A stretch of DNA of 33,651 nt from an uncultured Flavobacteriales bacterium (GTDB taxonomy: Bacteria > Bacteroidota > Bacteroidia > Palsa-965), in NCBI GenBank assembly GCA_903873905.1, contig CAIQQJ010000063.1, positions 1-33,651 of the forward strand, written 5' to 3'. The notes under the pieces are model-generated. The model searched no databases, was not told the origin of the DNA, and saw only the letters and a program-made list of their open reading frames with translations. Positions within the stretch are counted from its first letter, which is position 1, and every line of letters begins with the position of its first letter. A program made the position numbers and the translations under genes. Positions 23,413 to 32,118 of this stretch are shown piece by piece.

Positions 23413-24132
23413 CTACAGTGATAAACCATAACCCAAACCTAGTATAAAATTGTGATTGGCATTAACTACATTCATATGCTGTTCAATGAGATAATAAATT
23501 TCAAATTCACTTCTTTTATTCGGTCGAAAATATCCTCCGATAAAATATCGCATTCTGTCGATGTGCGGTGAAGGATCTGGTGCTGGAGCAGGAATATGCC
23601 AATACAATTCTTCCGCTGCATATACCGACCAATAAAAATTGAAGTTGTATTTAATGGTAACCTTATTTCTCAAATACCAGTCCGGTATTTTTCCTGAAAG
23701 ACTTGAATAAACATCCTTCACCTGTCCCATCAACATTTGACGATCATGAAATTCAAATTGTGAAACTTTTTTACTCCACATTGCTGCAAGATAATACTGA
23801 TGCCGATTGTCCCAATATTCAGGCATCTGCCATTTCTGATTCAACTTTCTGATATAAACATAGTCAAGCGTCAAACTGAAATGTGTCCTTGGAAATTTAT
23901 ATTCCATTCCAAAATCTCCATATAAATAGGTCAAGCGTGAATCGTTATTGGTAAAACGTCCTTCATGGCTAAACCTCGCAGTAATGTTTCTAGAAAGTTT
24001 TTTATCTACATTAAAATTCTCCCATAACTGAGCATCCTTGATACTTGGCGATTGGGATTGCGATTTACAATCGAAAACCGAAAAAAAAGTCAATAGAAAA
24101 ATAAAAGCAAAATGACTACTAGCTATTTTCAT
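23413..24132 (-). CDS. DUF2490 outer-membrane protein
   Basis: A 239-aa protein with a signal peptide (about 1-24) followed by alternating beta-strand-like segments: DAQLWENFNVDKKLSRNI, RFTNNDSRLTYLYGDFGMEYKF, and a C-terminal strand ending in GLGYGLSL, all of which suit a small outer-membrane beta barrel of the DUF2490 family. These proteins have no established function but are often found near efflux or envelope genes. It is the last gene of the minus-strand metal-efflux run, 26 bp after czcA, and is probably in its operon. A metal- or envelope-related role is only inferred from position. Confidence 0.85.
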   Translation of the reverse strand: MKIASSHFAFIFLLTFFSVFDCKSQSQSPSIKDAQLWENFNVDKKLSRNITARFSHEGRFTNNDSRLTYLYGDFGMEYKFPRTHFSLTLDYVYIRKLNQKWQMPEYWDNRHQYYLAAMWSKKVSQFEFHDRQMLMGQVKDVYSSLSGKIPDWYLRNKVTIKYNFNFYWSVYAAEELYWHIPAPAPDPSPHIDRMRYFIGGYFRPNKRSEFEIYYLIEQHMNVVNANHNFILGLGYGLSL

Positions 24133-24158
24133 CGTTTCAGATTTTCATTTTTAAAAAA

Positions 24159-27100
24159 TCATATACCGAGTTCAGAATGTTTTCTCTTATATGCGCGTTC
24201 AAAAATAATTGGCAATACCAACAGTGTCAGAATTGTTGCACTCACCAATCCTCCTATGATTACAATGGCAAGAGGCTTTTGAGTTTCAGAACCTATTCCC
24301 GTCGAAATTGCAGCAGGCAATAAACCAATCGCAGCCATCATTGCAGTCATCACAACTGGACGCACACGAGATGCAACACCTTTTATTATGGCATCATTTA
24401 AACTCATCTTGTCTGCTAAATTTTTCTTGAAAACTGAAATCAAGATTACTCCATTCTGAACACAGACACCAAAGAGTGCAATGAATCCTATTCCAGCAGA
24501 AATTCCGAAAATCGTATTCGTAATCAGCAATGCGAAGATTCCTCCGATCAGTGAGAATGGAACAGTTACAATTACAATTACGGCATCCTTGATATTTGAA
24601 AATGCAATAAAAAGAATAAGGAAAATAATGACAAGACTGATTGGCACCACTTGTCCTAAGCGTTTGGTGGCACGCACTTGGTTCTCATACTCACCTGCCC
24701 ATTCCAAATGATATCCTTCTGGAAGTGTAGGCTTGATGATTTTATCAATGGAATCTTGCGCTTCCTTTATTGCACCACCCATATCACGATCACGAATGGT
24801 AAACTTCACTCCTCCGAATCGCGTATTGTTATCGCGACTGATTCTGATATCTCCAGATTTTAATTTAATATCAGCAATTGCTTTGAGAGGAACTTTATTT
24901 CCATTAATAGTTGGCACCAAAAGATTTCCGATTTCCACCTCATCCGATCTGTATTCAGGTTTATATCGTACACGAATATCAAATCGTTTATCATCATCAT
25001 ACAATTGGGTAGCGGCTTTTCCTCCAATCGCCATTTCAATTACAGCCTGACAATCTCCAGTGCTAACACCGTAGGCTTTCATTCTTGCCTGATTCATCGA
25101 AATAATCAATTCAGGTTGACCAATTGTTTTTAATAAACCCAAATCATCAATTCCTCGAACCCGCGCCATCACAGGAATTATTTTTTTCCCAATCGAATCA
25201 ATCACATTGAGATCAGGTCCATAAACTTTCACGGCGATATCTGCATTCATTCCGGCAACCGCTTCGTGAACATTATCAATAATCGGTTGAGAATAATTAA
25301 AAATTACACCGGGAATCTGACTGAGTTTTGCATCCATCTGATCAATCAAATCATCAGAAGAAATTTGTTCTTTCCATTCTTCCTTTGGTTTCAAATTCAC
25401 TTGACATTGAATGCTGTAAAAACCATCAGGATCTGTTCCATCAGCAGGACGACCCGTTTGTGACATGACACCGTCCACTTCAGGAAACTGCATGAGGATT
25501 TTGCGCATCTTGTCCGCAATTTTTCTTGACTCCGTAATATTTACACTTAACGGAAGACAAGATTCAACCCACAAAGCGCCTTCATTCAGATCAGGTAAAA
25601 ATTCTGTTCCAAGAAAGCGGAAACTGAAAATGCTTATTCCAAGAATTGAAAATGCAAGTACAAGACTTATTGTTTTTCTCTTGAAAGCAACATTGAACAT
25701 TCCCAGAAACATTTTTGAAATAAAAGCTGTGAATGGATTTTTTTTCTCATGCACATTCTTCTTCAACAAAATGCTTGACATCACGGGTACGAGTGTGAGT
25801 GTAAAAATCAGTGCGCCGATAAGCGCGAAGCCAAGCGTGAAAGCGAGTGGTGAAAACATTTTCCCTTCCACTTTCTGAAAAGAAAAAATTGGAATGAGTG
25901 CTGTGAGAATAATAATTTTTGAAAACAAAATTGCTTTTCCCATTTCCGCACCAGTGTTTTTTATCAAACCTAGTTTAGAAAGTTTATTAAAAACAGCCAT
26001 CCCCCTTTCTTGGGCCTTGTGGTCTAATGCCACAAACACGCCTTCTACCATTACAACAGCCCCGTCAATAATGATTCCGAAGTCGATTGCACCCATAGAA
26101 AGGAGGTTGGCTGTCATGCCCATCATTCGTAAACAAATGAAGGCGAATAACAATGCCATTGGAACGATCATGGCCACAGTAACAGTTGTTCTCCAGTCGG
26201 CCATGAACAGAAGAACTACAAGCGTAACAAGAATAATTCCTTCAAATAAATTATGTAAAACGGTGTGTGTACAAAATCCAATTAATTTATCGCGATCGTA
26301 AAAGGGAACAATTTTTACATCGGAAGGAAGTATTCCAGAATTGAGTGCAGCGATTTTCAATTTCAAATTTTTCAGAAATTCACCAGGATTTTCACCCTTG
26401 CGCATGATCACCACGCCTTCCACTACATCACTCTGATTATTCAGCGCAACAGAACCCAATCGTGGCAACGAAGACTCCACAACTGTCGCAACATTTTTTA
26501 CAAGTATAGGAGTGCCGTTATTATTCTTGACAATAATATTTTGGATGTCACCAATATTCGTCAGCAATCCTAATCCACGAACAACATATGCTTGTTCATT
26601 CTTCTCGATAATATCTCCACCAACATTAATATTGCTTTTCCCCACCGCATCATAAACATCAAACGGACTGAGATCATACTTGGTAAGTAAATGCGGGTCC
26701 ACTTGAATTTCATAGGTCTTCACATCGCCACCAAATGTTACAATATCAGCAACACCAGGAACTTGTCGCAGATTTCTATCGATCACCCAATTTTGAATCG
26801 TAGTAAGTTCACGAACATCTTTCTTCGGACTCTGAACAGTGTAACGGAAAACCTCACCTGTTGGTCCACCTGGAGGAAGGACATCTGGTTCAATTCCATC
26901 AGGAAGTTCAACACCGTGAATTAAATTATTTACTTGTTGTCGCGCGAAGGCATCATCAATTCCATCATCAAAAATGATAATGACATCGGAGAGACCATAC
27001 ATTGAAATGGAACGGACAATTGTTTTTTTCTGAACGGAATTCATGGCAATTTCCATTGGGATCGTAACGAACTTTTCTATTTCGGTACAACTTCTTCCAG

Positions 27101-27269
27101 GCCAAAGCGTGATGATTTCAATTTGCGTATTGGTGACATCAGGAAATGCCTCCACAGGTGTATTTAAATAACTGATCACACCAATGATCGCAGTAAGTCC
27201 TGTCATTAACAAGACAAACAATTTATTCTTTAAGGAAAAGGCGATAATGCCTTTCATGAAATTATTCAT
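24159..27269 (-). CDS. czcA: Heavy-metal efflux RND transporter CzcA/CusA-type
   Basis: A 1036-aa inner-membrane resistance-nodulation-division proton antiporter, the pump of a tripartite metal efflux system. The N-terminus has the usual first helix and porter segment (NTPVEAFPDVTNTQIEI, then WPGRSCTEIEKFVTIPME). In TM4, DFGIIIDGAVVMVEG (residues 396-410) carries the D-F-G-x3-D-G-A signature typical of the divalent-metal (Zn/Co/Cd) HME groups rather than the Cu/Ag group; the usual following EN is EG here. Downstream helices include NIKDAVIVIVTVPFSL and the C-terminal LVSATILTLLVLPIIFERAY. It lies 18 bp after the adaptor gene. The metal is therefore most likely Zn, Co or Cd (inference). Confidence 0.93.
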   Translation of the reverse strand: MNNFMKGIIAFSLKNKLFVLLMTGLTAIIGVISYLNTPVEAFPDVTNTQIEIITLWPGRSCTEIEKFVTIPMEIAMNSVQKKTIVRSISMYGLSDVIIIFDDGIDDAFARQQVNNLIHGVELPDGIEPDVLPPGGPTGEVFRYTVQSPKKDVRELTTIQNWVIDRNLRQVPGVADIVTFGGDVKTYEIQVDPHLLTKYDLSPFDVYDAVGKSNINVGGDIIEKNEQAYVVRGLGLLTNIGDIQNIIVKNNNGTPILVKNVATVVESSLPRLGSVALNNQSDVVEGVVIMRKGENPGEFLKNLKLKIAALNSGILPSDVKIVPFYDRDKLIGFCTHTVLHNLFEGIILVTLVVLLFMADWRTTVTVAMIVPMALLFAFICLRMMGMTANLLSMGAIDFGIIIDGAVVMVEGVFVALDHKAQERGMAVFNKLSKLGLIKNTGAEMGKAILFSKIIILTALIPIFSFQKVEGKMFSPLAFTLGFALIGALIFTLTLVPVMSSILLKKNVHEKKNPFTAFISKMFLGMFNVAFKRKTISLVLAFSILGISIFSFRFLGTEFLPDLNEGALWVESCLPLSVNITESRKIADKMRKILMQFPEVDGVMSQTGRPADGTDPDGFYSIQCQVNLKPKEEWKEQISSDDLIDQMDAKLSQIPGVIFNYSQPIIDNVHEAVAGMNADIAVKVYGPDLNVIDSIGKKIIPVMARVRGIDDLGLLKTIGQPELIISMNQARMKAYGVSTGDCQAVIEMAIGGKAATQLYDDDKRFDIRVRYKPEYRSDEVEIGNLLVPTINGNKVPLKAIADIKLKSGDIRISRDNNTRFGGVKFTIRDRDMGGAIKEAQDSIDKIIKPTLPEGYHLEWAGEYENQVRATKRLGQVVPISLVIIFLILFIAFSNIKDAVIVIVTVPFSLIGGIFALLITNTIFGISAGIGFIALFGVCVQNGVILISVFKKNLADKMSLNDAIIKGVASRVRPVVMTAMMAAIGLLPAAISTGIGSETQKPLAIVIIGGLVSATILTLLVLPIIFERAYKRKHSELGI

Positions 27270-27287
27270 AATGCGTTACCTCCCTAA

Positions 27288-28385
27288 TTAAAAATTATTG
27301 CTTTCCACTAAAAGACTTCCCTCAGTAACAAGAATTTCTCCCTGTTCAATTCCCCTTTTGATATAGGTGTTTTTGCCAAGAACTGGGCCGAGCACTACTT
27401 CCCTCTTTTCAAAATTTGTTTTGTCTTTCCGAACCATTACGAAAAACTTATTGTTGTCGAACAAAACGGAAGAGGACGGAATTGAAATTGATTTTGTAGG
27501 ATGACCAATGTGAACTTTCACAACTGCAAACATTTCAGGTTTCAACAATCCATCGGTATTATCCATCACAATTCTAACTTTTAATGTTTTGGTTTCCGGA
27601 TCGAGAAGATTGCCAACTTGTCCGATTGTTCCTTTGAATATTTTTCCTTCGTAAGCAAGTGTTGAAACTTCAACTTCATCACCCAATGTTATTTTAGCAA
27701 TATCACTTTCATAAACATCTGCCAGCACCCATACAGTATTCAGTGCCGAGACTGTAAAAATATTTGTGCCATTGTCAGATCTAATTTCCATTTCCTCATT
27801 TACATTTTTTTCAACGACATATCCTTCCATCGGTGAATACACATTATACATACCATCAGAATTTTGTGTGTTGGAACCATAAACAGAAAGTGCTTGCTGC
27901 AAACGGTTTACTTCCGACTGTGAGCGTGAATACTCATTTCGCACCGAGAGCAATTGTGTTTCTGAATTCACATTGGTTTTAAAAAGTTCTTCCGCTATAT
28001 CCAAATTCTTTTTTGCTATTGCCTCATTATTTTGTGCAACAGAATACTGACTTTGCAAATCACTGATTTCTGTGCTTCTGATAATGGCGAGCAATTGTCC
28101 TTTATGAACGTAATCACCGAGAGCCACAGTAACCTTGATTACATTACCACCAACAAGAGGGAAAACTTTTCCAACTTTACTTTCGTCGAAAGAAATTTTA
28201 CCTGTAAGGGAAAGGTCTTCTTCTTCCGCTACAAGTCGCGCTGTATCCAAACTGATGTTTTTCAATTGTTCTTCCGAGAGCGAAACTGAATTTGTATTTT
28301 GTTTTGCAGCAGGAACAACCTCTGCCTTTTCAGAACAAGAAAGAAGAAAAACAGGAATCAATGGAATTAAATAAATCGTTTTCAT
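27288..28385 (-). CDS. czcB: RND efflux periplasmic adaptor (membrane fusion protein), CzcB-like
   Basis: A 365-aa lipoprotein adaptor linking pump and outer-membrane factor. The lipobox FLLSC places the lipid at Cys17. The pattern GKISFDESKVGKVFPLVGGNV followed by KVTVALGDYVHKGQLLAIIRSTEISDLQSQY gives the first half of the lipoyl/barrel-sandwich domain; a coiled-coil hairpin follows, then NVNEEMEIRSDNGTNIFTVSALNTVWVLADVYESDIAKI completes the sandwich and beta-barrel. The C-terminal GIEQGEILVTEGSLLVESN is the membrane-proximal region. It lies 12 bp after czcC and 18 bp before czcA, in an evident operon. Confidence 0.93.
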   Translation of the reverse strand: MKTIYLIPLIPVFLLSCSEKAEVVPAAKQNTNSVSLSEEQLKNISLDTARLVAEEEDLSLTGKISFDESKVGKVFPLVGGNVIKVTVALGDYVHKGQLLAIIRSTEISDLQSQYSVAQNNEAIAKKNLDIAEELFKTNVNSETQLLSVRNEYSRSQSEVNRLQQALSVYGSNTQNSDGMYNVYSPMEGYVVEKNVNEEMEIRSDNGTNIFTVSALNTVWVLADVYESDIAKITLGDEVEVSTLAYEGKIFKGTIGQVGNLLDPETKTLKVRIVMDNTDGLLKPEMFAVVKVHIGHPTKSISIPSSSVLFDNNKFFVMVRKDKTNFEKREVVLGPVLGKNTYIKRGIEQGEILVTEGSLLVESNNF

Positions 28386-28397
28386 TGTAGAGGGTTT

Positions 28398-29729
28398 TTA
28401 TTTTATTATTTGAATACCTGTAACATAATTGAGTTGTTGCGCCGCTCTGAAATAATCGGAGTCCAGCGCAATTATTCCGCGCCGAGCATCTTCGTACGTT
28501 CGAAGTTGATCAAGAAATTCAATAAGACTTATTCGGCGATGACTATAATTGTCAATGATATTTGTAAAAAGTAAATCGATGTCTTCGGAATAGCTTCCTT
28601 TTTTATCCGTACCATTTCCGCTGATCACACCTGGCTGTATATTCACACTGTCGCGTACTTCGCGAATTCTCAAAAACTGTCCATACGCCGAAACAACTTC
28701 CGATTGTGCATTTTGTTGCTGAAGCGTATCATCAAATTGCGATTGTGTCAATGCAAATTTCGCCGCTCGGATATTTCCTTGGTTGCGGTTAAAAATTGGA
28801 ATATCAATTCCTGCATTCACAGTCCATAAATTATTTACATAACTGCTTCGTCGATCATATTCTGTTCCCACTATCAAATCGGGTGCGCCTTGCGATTTTT
28901 GTAATTTCAAATTCTGTGCATTCCAATTCACATTGGTGGATGCGAGTTGAACATCGGGACGTTTTCCTGAAGCAATAATCAATGTATCAAGAATTGGAAC
29001 ATAGCCATTGGGCATTGGAATTTTTTCAATTTTCAACCAAGAATTTTGTCTGAAGCCAAGTAGCACTCGTAATTGTGCTTCCATCGTTTCAATAAAATTC
29101 AGATTGGCAAGTCGATCAGTAATGGTTGATTGCCTTTCCGCTTTTAAACGAATCACATCATTGCCAGCAGTTGCGCCCAATTTTAATTCCTGCTGTGCTG
29201 CGGAAATAACCTGATCAAGTGCTGCTAATTCAGAATCATATACTTCATCGATTTGTTGCGCTTCATATAAATCAGCAAGATCATTATACATTTCAAATTT
29301 GAGAGCAAGCGAAAGATCATCGAATGATAACTGATTTCTCTTCACATCAATTTCTGCAAGTCGTACAGCATTAATGTGCCGACCTGCAATGGATAACATT
29401 TGGCTAACCTGAACATCAACTTGTCCTGATGATGGATTATTATCAAGCCATGTTCCAGAGGTAGGATCATAAAGTGATTGCAAATAAACAATGTTCGGAT
29501 TATACCAAGCGCGTGCCTGCGTAACTTCTGATTTCGCTATATCCACATTATAGCGTGCAGATAAAAGCATTAGGCATTTCCCGACAAGGCGTTGCTCCGC
29601 TGTATTTACATTTAGTAAAAGAGTGTCAGCAGGAAAATCGGCATTCGTATTTGCTTTGGCTGTTGAAGTAAGCCCGAAAAAAATTACAGGCAGGAACAAC
29701 AAAACCTTCAGCGGATGAAGAGGATTCAT
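28398..29729 (-). CDS. czcC: TolC-family outer-membrane efflux protein, CzcC-like
   Basis: A 443-aa outer-membrane factor with a signal peptide (to about STAKA) and TolC-type long coiled-coil helices, including the repeat with SEVTQARAWYNPNIVYLQSLYDP in the first half and VNAGIDIPIFNRNQGNIRAAKFALTQSQ in the second half. These two PxF/PIFNRNQGNI-type elements are typical of CzcC/NodT-like factors. It forms the outer-membrane exit of the system with the downstream adaptor and pump. A 51-bp gap separates it from the preceding small acidic protein, and it is 12 bp upstream of czcB. Confidence 0.92.
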   Translation of the reverse strand: MNPLHPLKVLLFLPVIFFGLTSTAKANTNADFPADTLLLNVNTAEQRLVGKCLMLLSARYNVDIAKSEVTQARAWYNPNIVYLQSLYDPTSGTWLDNNPSSGQVDVQVSQMLSIAGRHINAVRLAEIDVKRNQLSFDDLSLALKFEMYNDLADLYEAQQIDEVYDSELAALDQVISAAQQELKLGATAGNDVIRLKAERQSTITDRLANLNFIETMEAQLRVLLGFRQNSWLKIEKIPMPNGYVPILDTLIIASGKRPDVQLASTNVNWNAQNLKLQKSQGAPDLIVGTEYDRRSSYVNNLWTVNAGIDIPIFNRNQGNIRAAKFALTQSQFDDTLQQQNAQSEVVSAYGQFLRIREVRDSVNIQPGVISGNGTDKKGSYSEDIDLLFTNIIDNYSHRRISLIEFLDQLRTYEDARRGIIALDSDYFRAAQQLNYVTGIQIIK

Positions 29730-29758
29730 ATGTGTAAATGATTGTAGAAATAAATGAA

Positions 29759-29771
29759 GTAACCTTGTTAC
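29759..29771. repeat. Short palindrome GTAAC-CTT-GTTAC before czcC
   Basis: GTAAC (29759-29763) and GTTAC (29767-29771) are perfect inverted copies with a 3-bp centre, located in the 51-bp gap between the small acidic protein and czcC. It could be a weak operator, but a 5-bp arm can occur by chance. Confidence 0.3.
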
Positions 29772-29780
29772 AACATTTTT

Positions 29781-30128
29781 CTAAATCCTGAACACTTTCA
29801 GAAAGCTTGGAGAATTTTCCCTGTGAGAATTTTTACAGGAATTGGAAAGAGAAATCTCTGTCTTGAATTGACGCAATGATTCAAGACTGATGGAATAGGA
29901 AATTACTGGTAAAAGGCGAACAACTGACTCTGATGTTTCATCCCCATCCTCATCGATTGCCGGGAAAGAAAAAGTATCATCATCATAAGCAGAAGAAACA
30001 TCCGACTGATCATCAACCAAAGATGTTTTGTGTTGCGTCGAAATCAAACGATTCTTCTCAGCCTGAAAAAACAGCACAGCTGCAAAAGGTAGAAAAAAGA
30101 AAAGAAAAGTTTTTAGGCTGAAGTGCAT
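29781..30128 (-). CDS. Small exported protein leading the czc operon, unknown function
   Basis: Starting at the ATG with its first base at 30128 this is a 115-aa protein; an upstream in-frame ATG at 30146 would overlap the predicted promoter, so the shorter form is preferred. It has a phenylalanine-rich hydrophobic N-terminus (signal peptide or anchor), a strongly acidic middle (SLVDDQSDVSSAYDDDTF and DEDGDETSE) and a C-terminal segment with one Cys and one His (NSCKNSHREN). The acidic residues could bind metal ions; this is inference. Small proteins at this place upstream of a CzcCBA operon are known in other Bacteroidota as uncharacterised, but I recognise no named family. Confidence 0.7.
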   Translation of the reverse strand: MHFSLKTFLFFFLPFAAVLFFQAEKNRLISTQHKTSLVDDQSDVSSAYDDDTFSFPAIDEDGDETSESVVRLLPVISYSISLESLRQFKTEISLSNSCKNSHRENSPSFLKVFRI

Positions 30129-30143
30129 GGCGGTATTACAAAC

Positions 30144-30151
30144 CAAAATTA
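30144..30151 (-). promoter_or_regulatory. Putative czc operon promoter (-7 TAATTTTG on the minus strand)
   Basis: The minus strand reads TAATTTTG at 30151-30144, an exact TAnnTTTG match, with ATTG 17 bp upstream (30172-30169). The transcript would start about 7 bp later, leaving a short leader before the ATG at 30128. No metal-regulator operator was recognised. Confidence 0.55.
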
Positions 30152-30201
30152 AGCCACAAACCGATCGCCAATACTTTATTAGTTTTTTTTAACAGGAAAC
30201 A

Positions 30202-31197
30202 TTATTCTTCATGACCTTTCGGTTTCACTTTCCCATTCTTCCACAAATATTCTTCCTGCTCTTGTGCCTTCTTCGCTGAATCGCTCACTTGCTTATCCTC
30301 CATCTTTGAAAGATCAGGCTGACCTGCATTAACCCAGGCTGTGTACCAAAAACTCCCAACGGTAATTATTGCTGAACGCATTCTACGTTCCACCATACCA
30401 TTTAATAAGGCGCTGTATTCACGTGTATATTCTTCACTATATGCTTTCACAGTTGTGTTTCCGCGATTTACAAATGCATATTTTCTATCAGGAGAAGTTG
30501 TCGCATTTAACTGTGCTTCGAATTTAAAAACAGAATCAACCTCACTGTGACTTTTCATAATTATATCCCATGCGGTATTAATTGGAGAATCTACGTAATG
30601 AGCACGACCAACAAAATAATCATATTGATCAGAAAGCAATTCAGGAACACTGGATTCCCAAAAACCATGAATGCCCACTTGATTTGTAAATTGTCCATTG
30701 TAATTTTCTGTTGTGTGCAATGGCACATGAGCATCCGCAATGTAATGGCCAATTTCTGCAGACAAACGAAGAATTTTATCTACATCGCCCACTTTAAATG
30801 CTTGTGTCAATCTGTACTCCATCATATCCACCCACCAAGGATTAATTCCATAGGCATTCAATGTATCCTCTGAATATTTTGCAACAGCCTTTCGCCAGTA
30901 ACGTGGAACACTATCAAATGCATGCGGATCATAATGATCGATATCTATATAATGCCGTGGCGCTTCTTCTGGTACACCGTAGCGGCGCTTATCCGGATCA
31001 ACTGCGTGTTCGGTAAGATATTCAATATGCTTTTTGTAAAAACCCAACATCTGTGGAGGCAAGGTGAACACCGCCATTCTATTTATTTTTTTATGCGCAT
31101 AAAACCCCCAACATTTTGCTTCTTGTTTCGGAAGAAAAAACAAAATGGAAATAATTGCGAGCGAAAGAAGTAAGGTGGTACGGAAAATGCGTTTCAT
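30202..31197 (-). CDS. Zinc-dependent phospholipase C / S1-P1 nuclease-like secreted protein
   Basis: A 331-aa exported protein with a signal peptide (to about EAKC) and the zinc-cluster signature of the phospholipase C/S1-P1 nuclease fold: Trp29 at the start of the mature chain (WGFYAHKKINRMA), His34, an acidic site around Asp67, then EIGHYIADAHVPLHTTENYNG (His150, Asp154, His156 or His160) and GIHGFWE (His176, Glu180). Those residues usually coordinate three zinc ions. The substrate may be phospholipid or a nucleotide; the sequence does not say which. It is 73 bp from the czc leader gene and transcribed the same way, but has its own gap. The C-terminus is charged and probably disordered (KKAQEQEEYLWKNGK). 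Confidence 0.85.
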   Translation of the reverse strand: MKRIFRTTLLLSLAIISILFFLPKQEAKCWGFYAHKKINRMAVFTLPPQMLGFYKKHIEYLTEHAVDPDKRRYGVPEEAPRHYIDIDHYDPHAFDSVPRYWRKAVAKYSEDTLNAYGINPWWVDMMEYRLTQAFKVGDVDKILRLSAEIGHYIADAHVPLHTTENYNGQFTNQVGIHGFWESSVPELLSDQYDYFVGRAHYVDSPINTAWDIIMKSHSEVDSVFKFEAQLNATTSPDRKYAFVNRGNTTVKAYSEEYTREYSALLNGMVERRMRSAIITVGSFWYTAWVNAGQPDLSKMEDKQVSDSAKKAQEQEEYLWKNGKVKPKGHEE

Positions 31198-31234
31198 TAA
31201 ACGAAGTTAAGGAATAGTGGTTGGTTTATAGCGG

Positions 31235-31285
31235 TTAGTTTGGAGATGAAAGAAAAAAAACGCTGATCTAAAATCTCCGAACTAA
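31235..31285. repeat. 13-bp inverted repeat between comB and the phospholipase gene
   Basis: TTAGTTTGGAGAT (31235-31247) and ATCTCCGAACTAA (31273-31285) pair over 13 bp with one G-U pair and a 25-nt loop. On the minus strand it follows comB; a T run lies in the loop rather than after the stem, so an intrinsic terminator is doubtful. Confidence 0.75.
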
Positions 31286-31299
31286 AAACGACAAACTCA

Positions 31300-31321
31300 T
31301 AACTTCATCTTAACTTCATCT
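31300..31321. repeat. 11-bp tandem duplication across the comB stop codon
   Basis: TAACTTCATCT is repeated exactly at 31300-31310 and 31311-31321. On the minus strand this covers the last codons and the TGA stop of comB, so the C-terminus KMKLR derives from the duplication. Small slippage duplication is the simple explanation. Confidence 0.8.
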
Positions 31322-32039
31322 TAACTAGCACCCCATTTTCCAAAACAGGAATACAATCTGTCAAATCCGGTTGAAGGCAATAACGGATATCATCCTTCAA
31401 ATTGAGTTTATGAAGTCGTTCTTTATGAGAAGCCCGACTGAGAAATTTCATCGGATTTTCCTTTGCCATTTGATAGAGATAATCCAATGCAAGGCAAGCA
31501 TCACCTAATTTATAATTAGGATTTCTTTTTGACAACTCGGCAGTCATCGCTCCTGCAAAAATTGAATCTTCCAAATTGAAACGATTTTTCCAACCTGAAC
31601 AAAGCAATAAAATATTTCTGTTTTGAGAAACCAACCAATCACAAAGTGCACTCATATTGGTAAAGGCTCCAATAACTACTTTGTAAGCATCTTTCGAAAC
31701 ATCGATAGCCTGCGTTCCATTTGTTGTTGTTAATGCAATTGTTTTTCCAACAACATGTTCACCCATATAATCAAATGGCGAATTTCCAAAGTCAAAACCC
31801 TCTATTTTAATTGCGTTTCGTTCTGCACCGGCGAGCATTCCTTTTTCTTTGTAAGCGCGAGCTTCATCAACTGTTGCCACAGGAATTATTTCTTTTGCTC
31901 CATTGTGAAAAGCTGTGCAGATCGCAGATGTGGCACGGAAAATATCAATAATCACAACAATACTATCCTCATCCTTGTATACAGAATACAATTGCGGAGA
32001 AAAACAAGCATCAATCTTTAATGGAGATTCTTCAGACAT
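31305..32039 (-). CDS. comB: 2-Phosphosulfolactate phosphatase ComB
   Basis: A 244-aa ComB-family protein. In methanogens it dephosphorylates 2-phosphosulfolactate during coenzyme M biosynthesis; bacterial homologues are common but their role in organisms that lack CoM is unclear. Motifs: VVIIDIFRATSAICTA near the N-terminus, LAGAERNAIKIEGFDFGNSP, TTTNGTQAI, and LLLCSGWKNRFNLEDSIFAGA, in the order and spacing of the family. Length is normal. In Bacteroidota it might take part in sulfonate or sulfolactate metabolism (inference). It lies in the minus-strand run between gcvT and the phospholipase gene. Confidence 0.9.
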   Translation of the reverse strand: MSEESPLKIDACFSPQLYSVYKDEDSIVVIIDIFRATSAICTAFHNGAKEIIPVATVDEARAYKEKGMLAGAERNAIKIEGFDFGNSPFDYMGEHVVGKTIALTTTNGTQAIDVSKDAYKVVIGAFTNMSALCDWLVSQNRNILLLCSGWKNRFNLEDSIFAGAMTAELSKRNPNYKLGDACLALDYLYQMAKENPMKFLSRASHKERLHKLNLKDDIRYCLQPDLTDCIPVLENGVLVKMKLR

Positions 32040-32054
32040 AAATTCTTATTACCA

Positions 32055-32073
32055 CCCTTCGCTAGGCTCAGGG
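32055..32073. repeat. CTTCGnnnGGCTCAGGG-type repeat element
   Basis: CCCTTCGCTAGGCTCAGGG is an imperfect palindrome (CCCT/AGGG and GC/GC arms) in the gap between comB and gcvT. It resembles the widespread bacterial REP-like CCTTCGACAAGCTCAGG element, recalled from memory. Confidence 0.6.
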
Positions 32074-32118
32074 CAAACTCCTGCACTTTGATAAGATTAA
32101 AAAATATTAAAAAAAATC

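Noticed and set aside
24481-26301. Several plus-strand open frames within the czcA region
   Set aside because: They lie antisense to the well-supported CzcA coding frame, show no motifs, and have no plausible start context; they are shadows of that gene.
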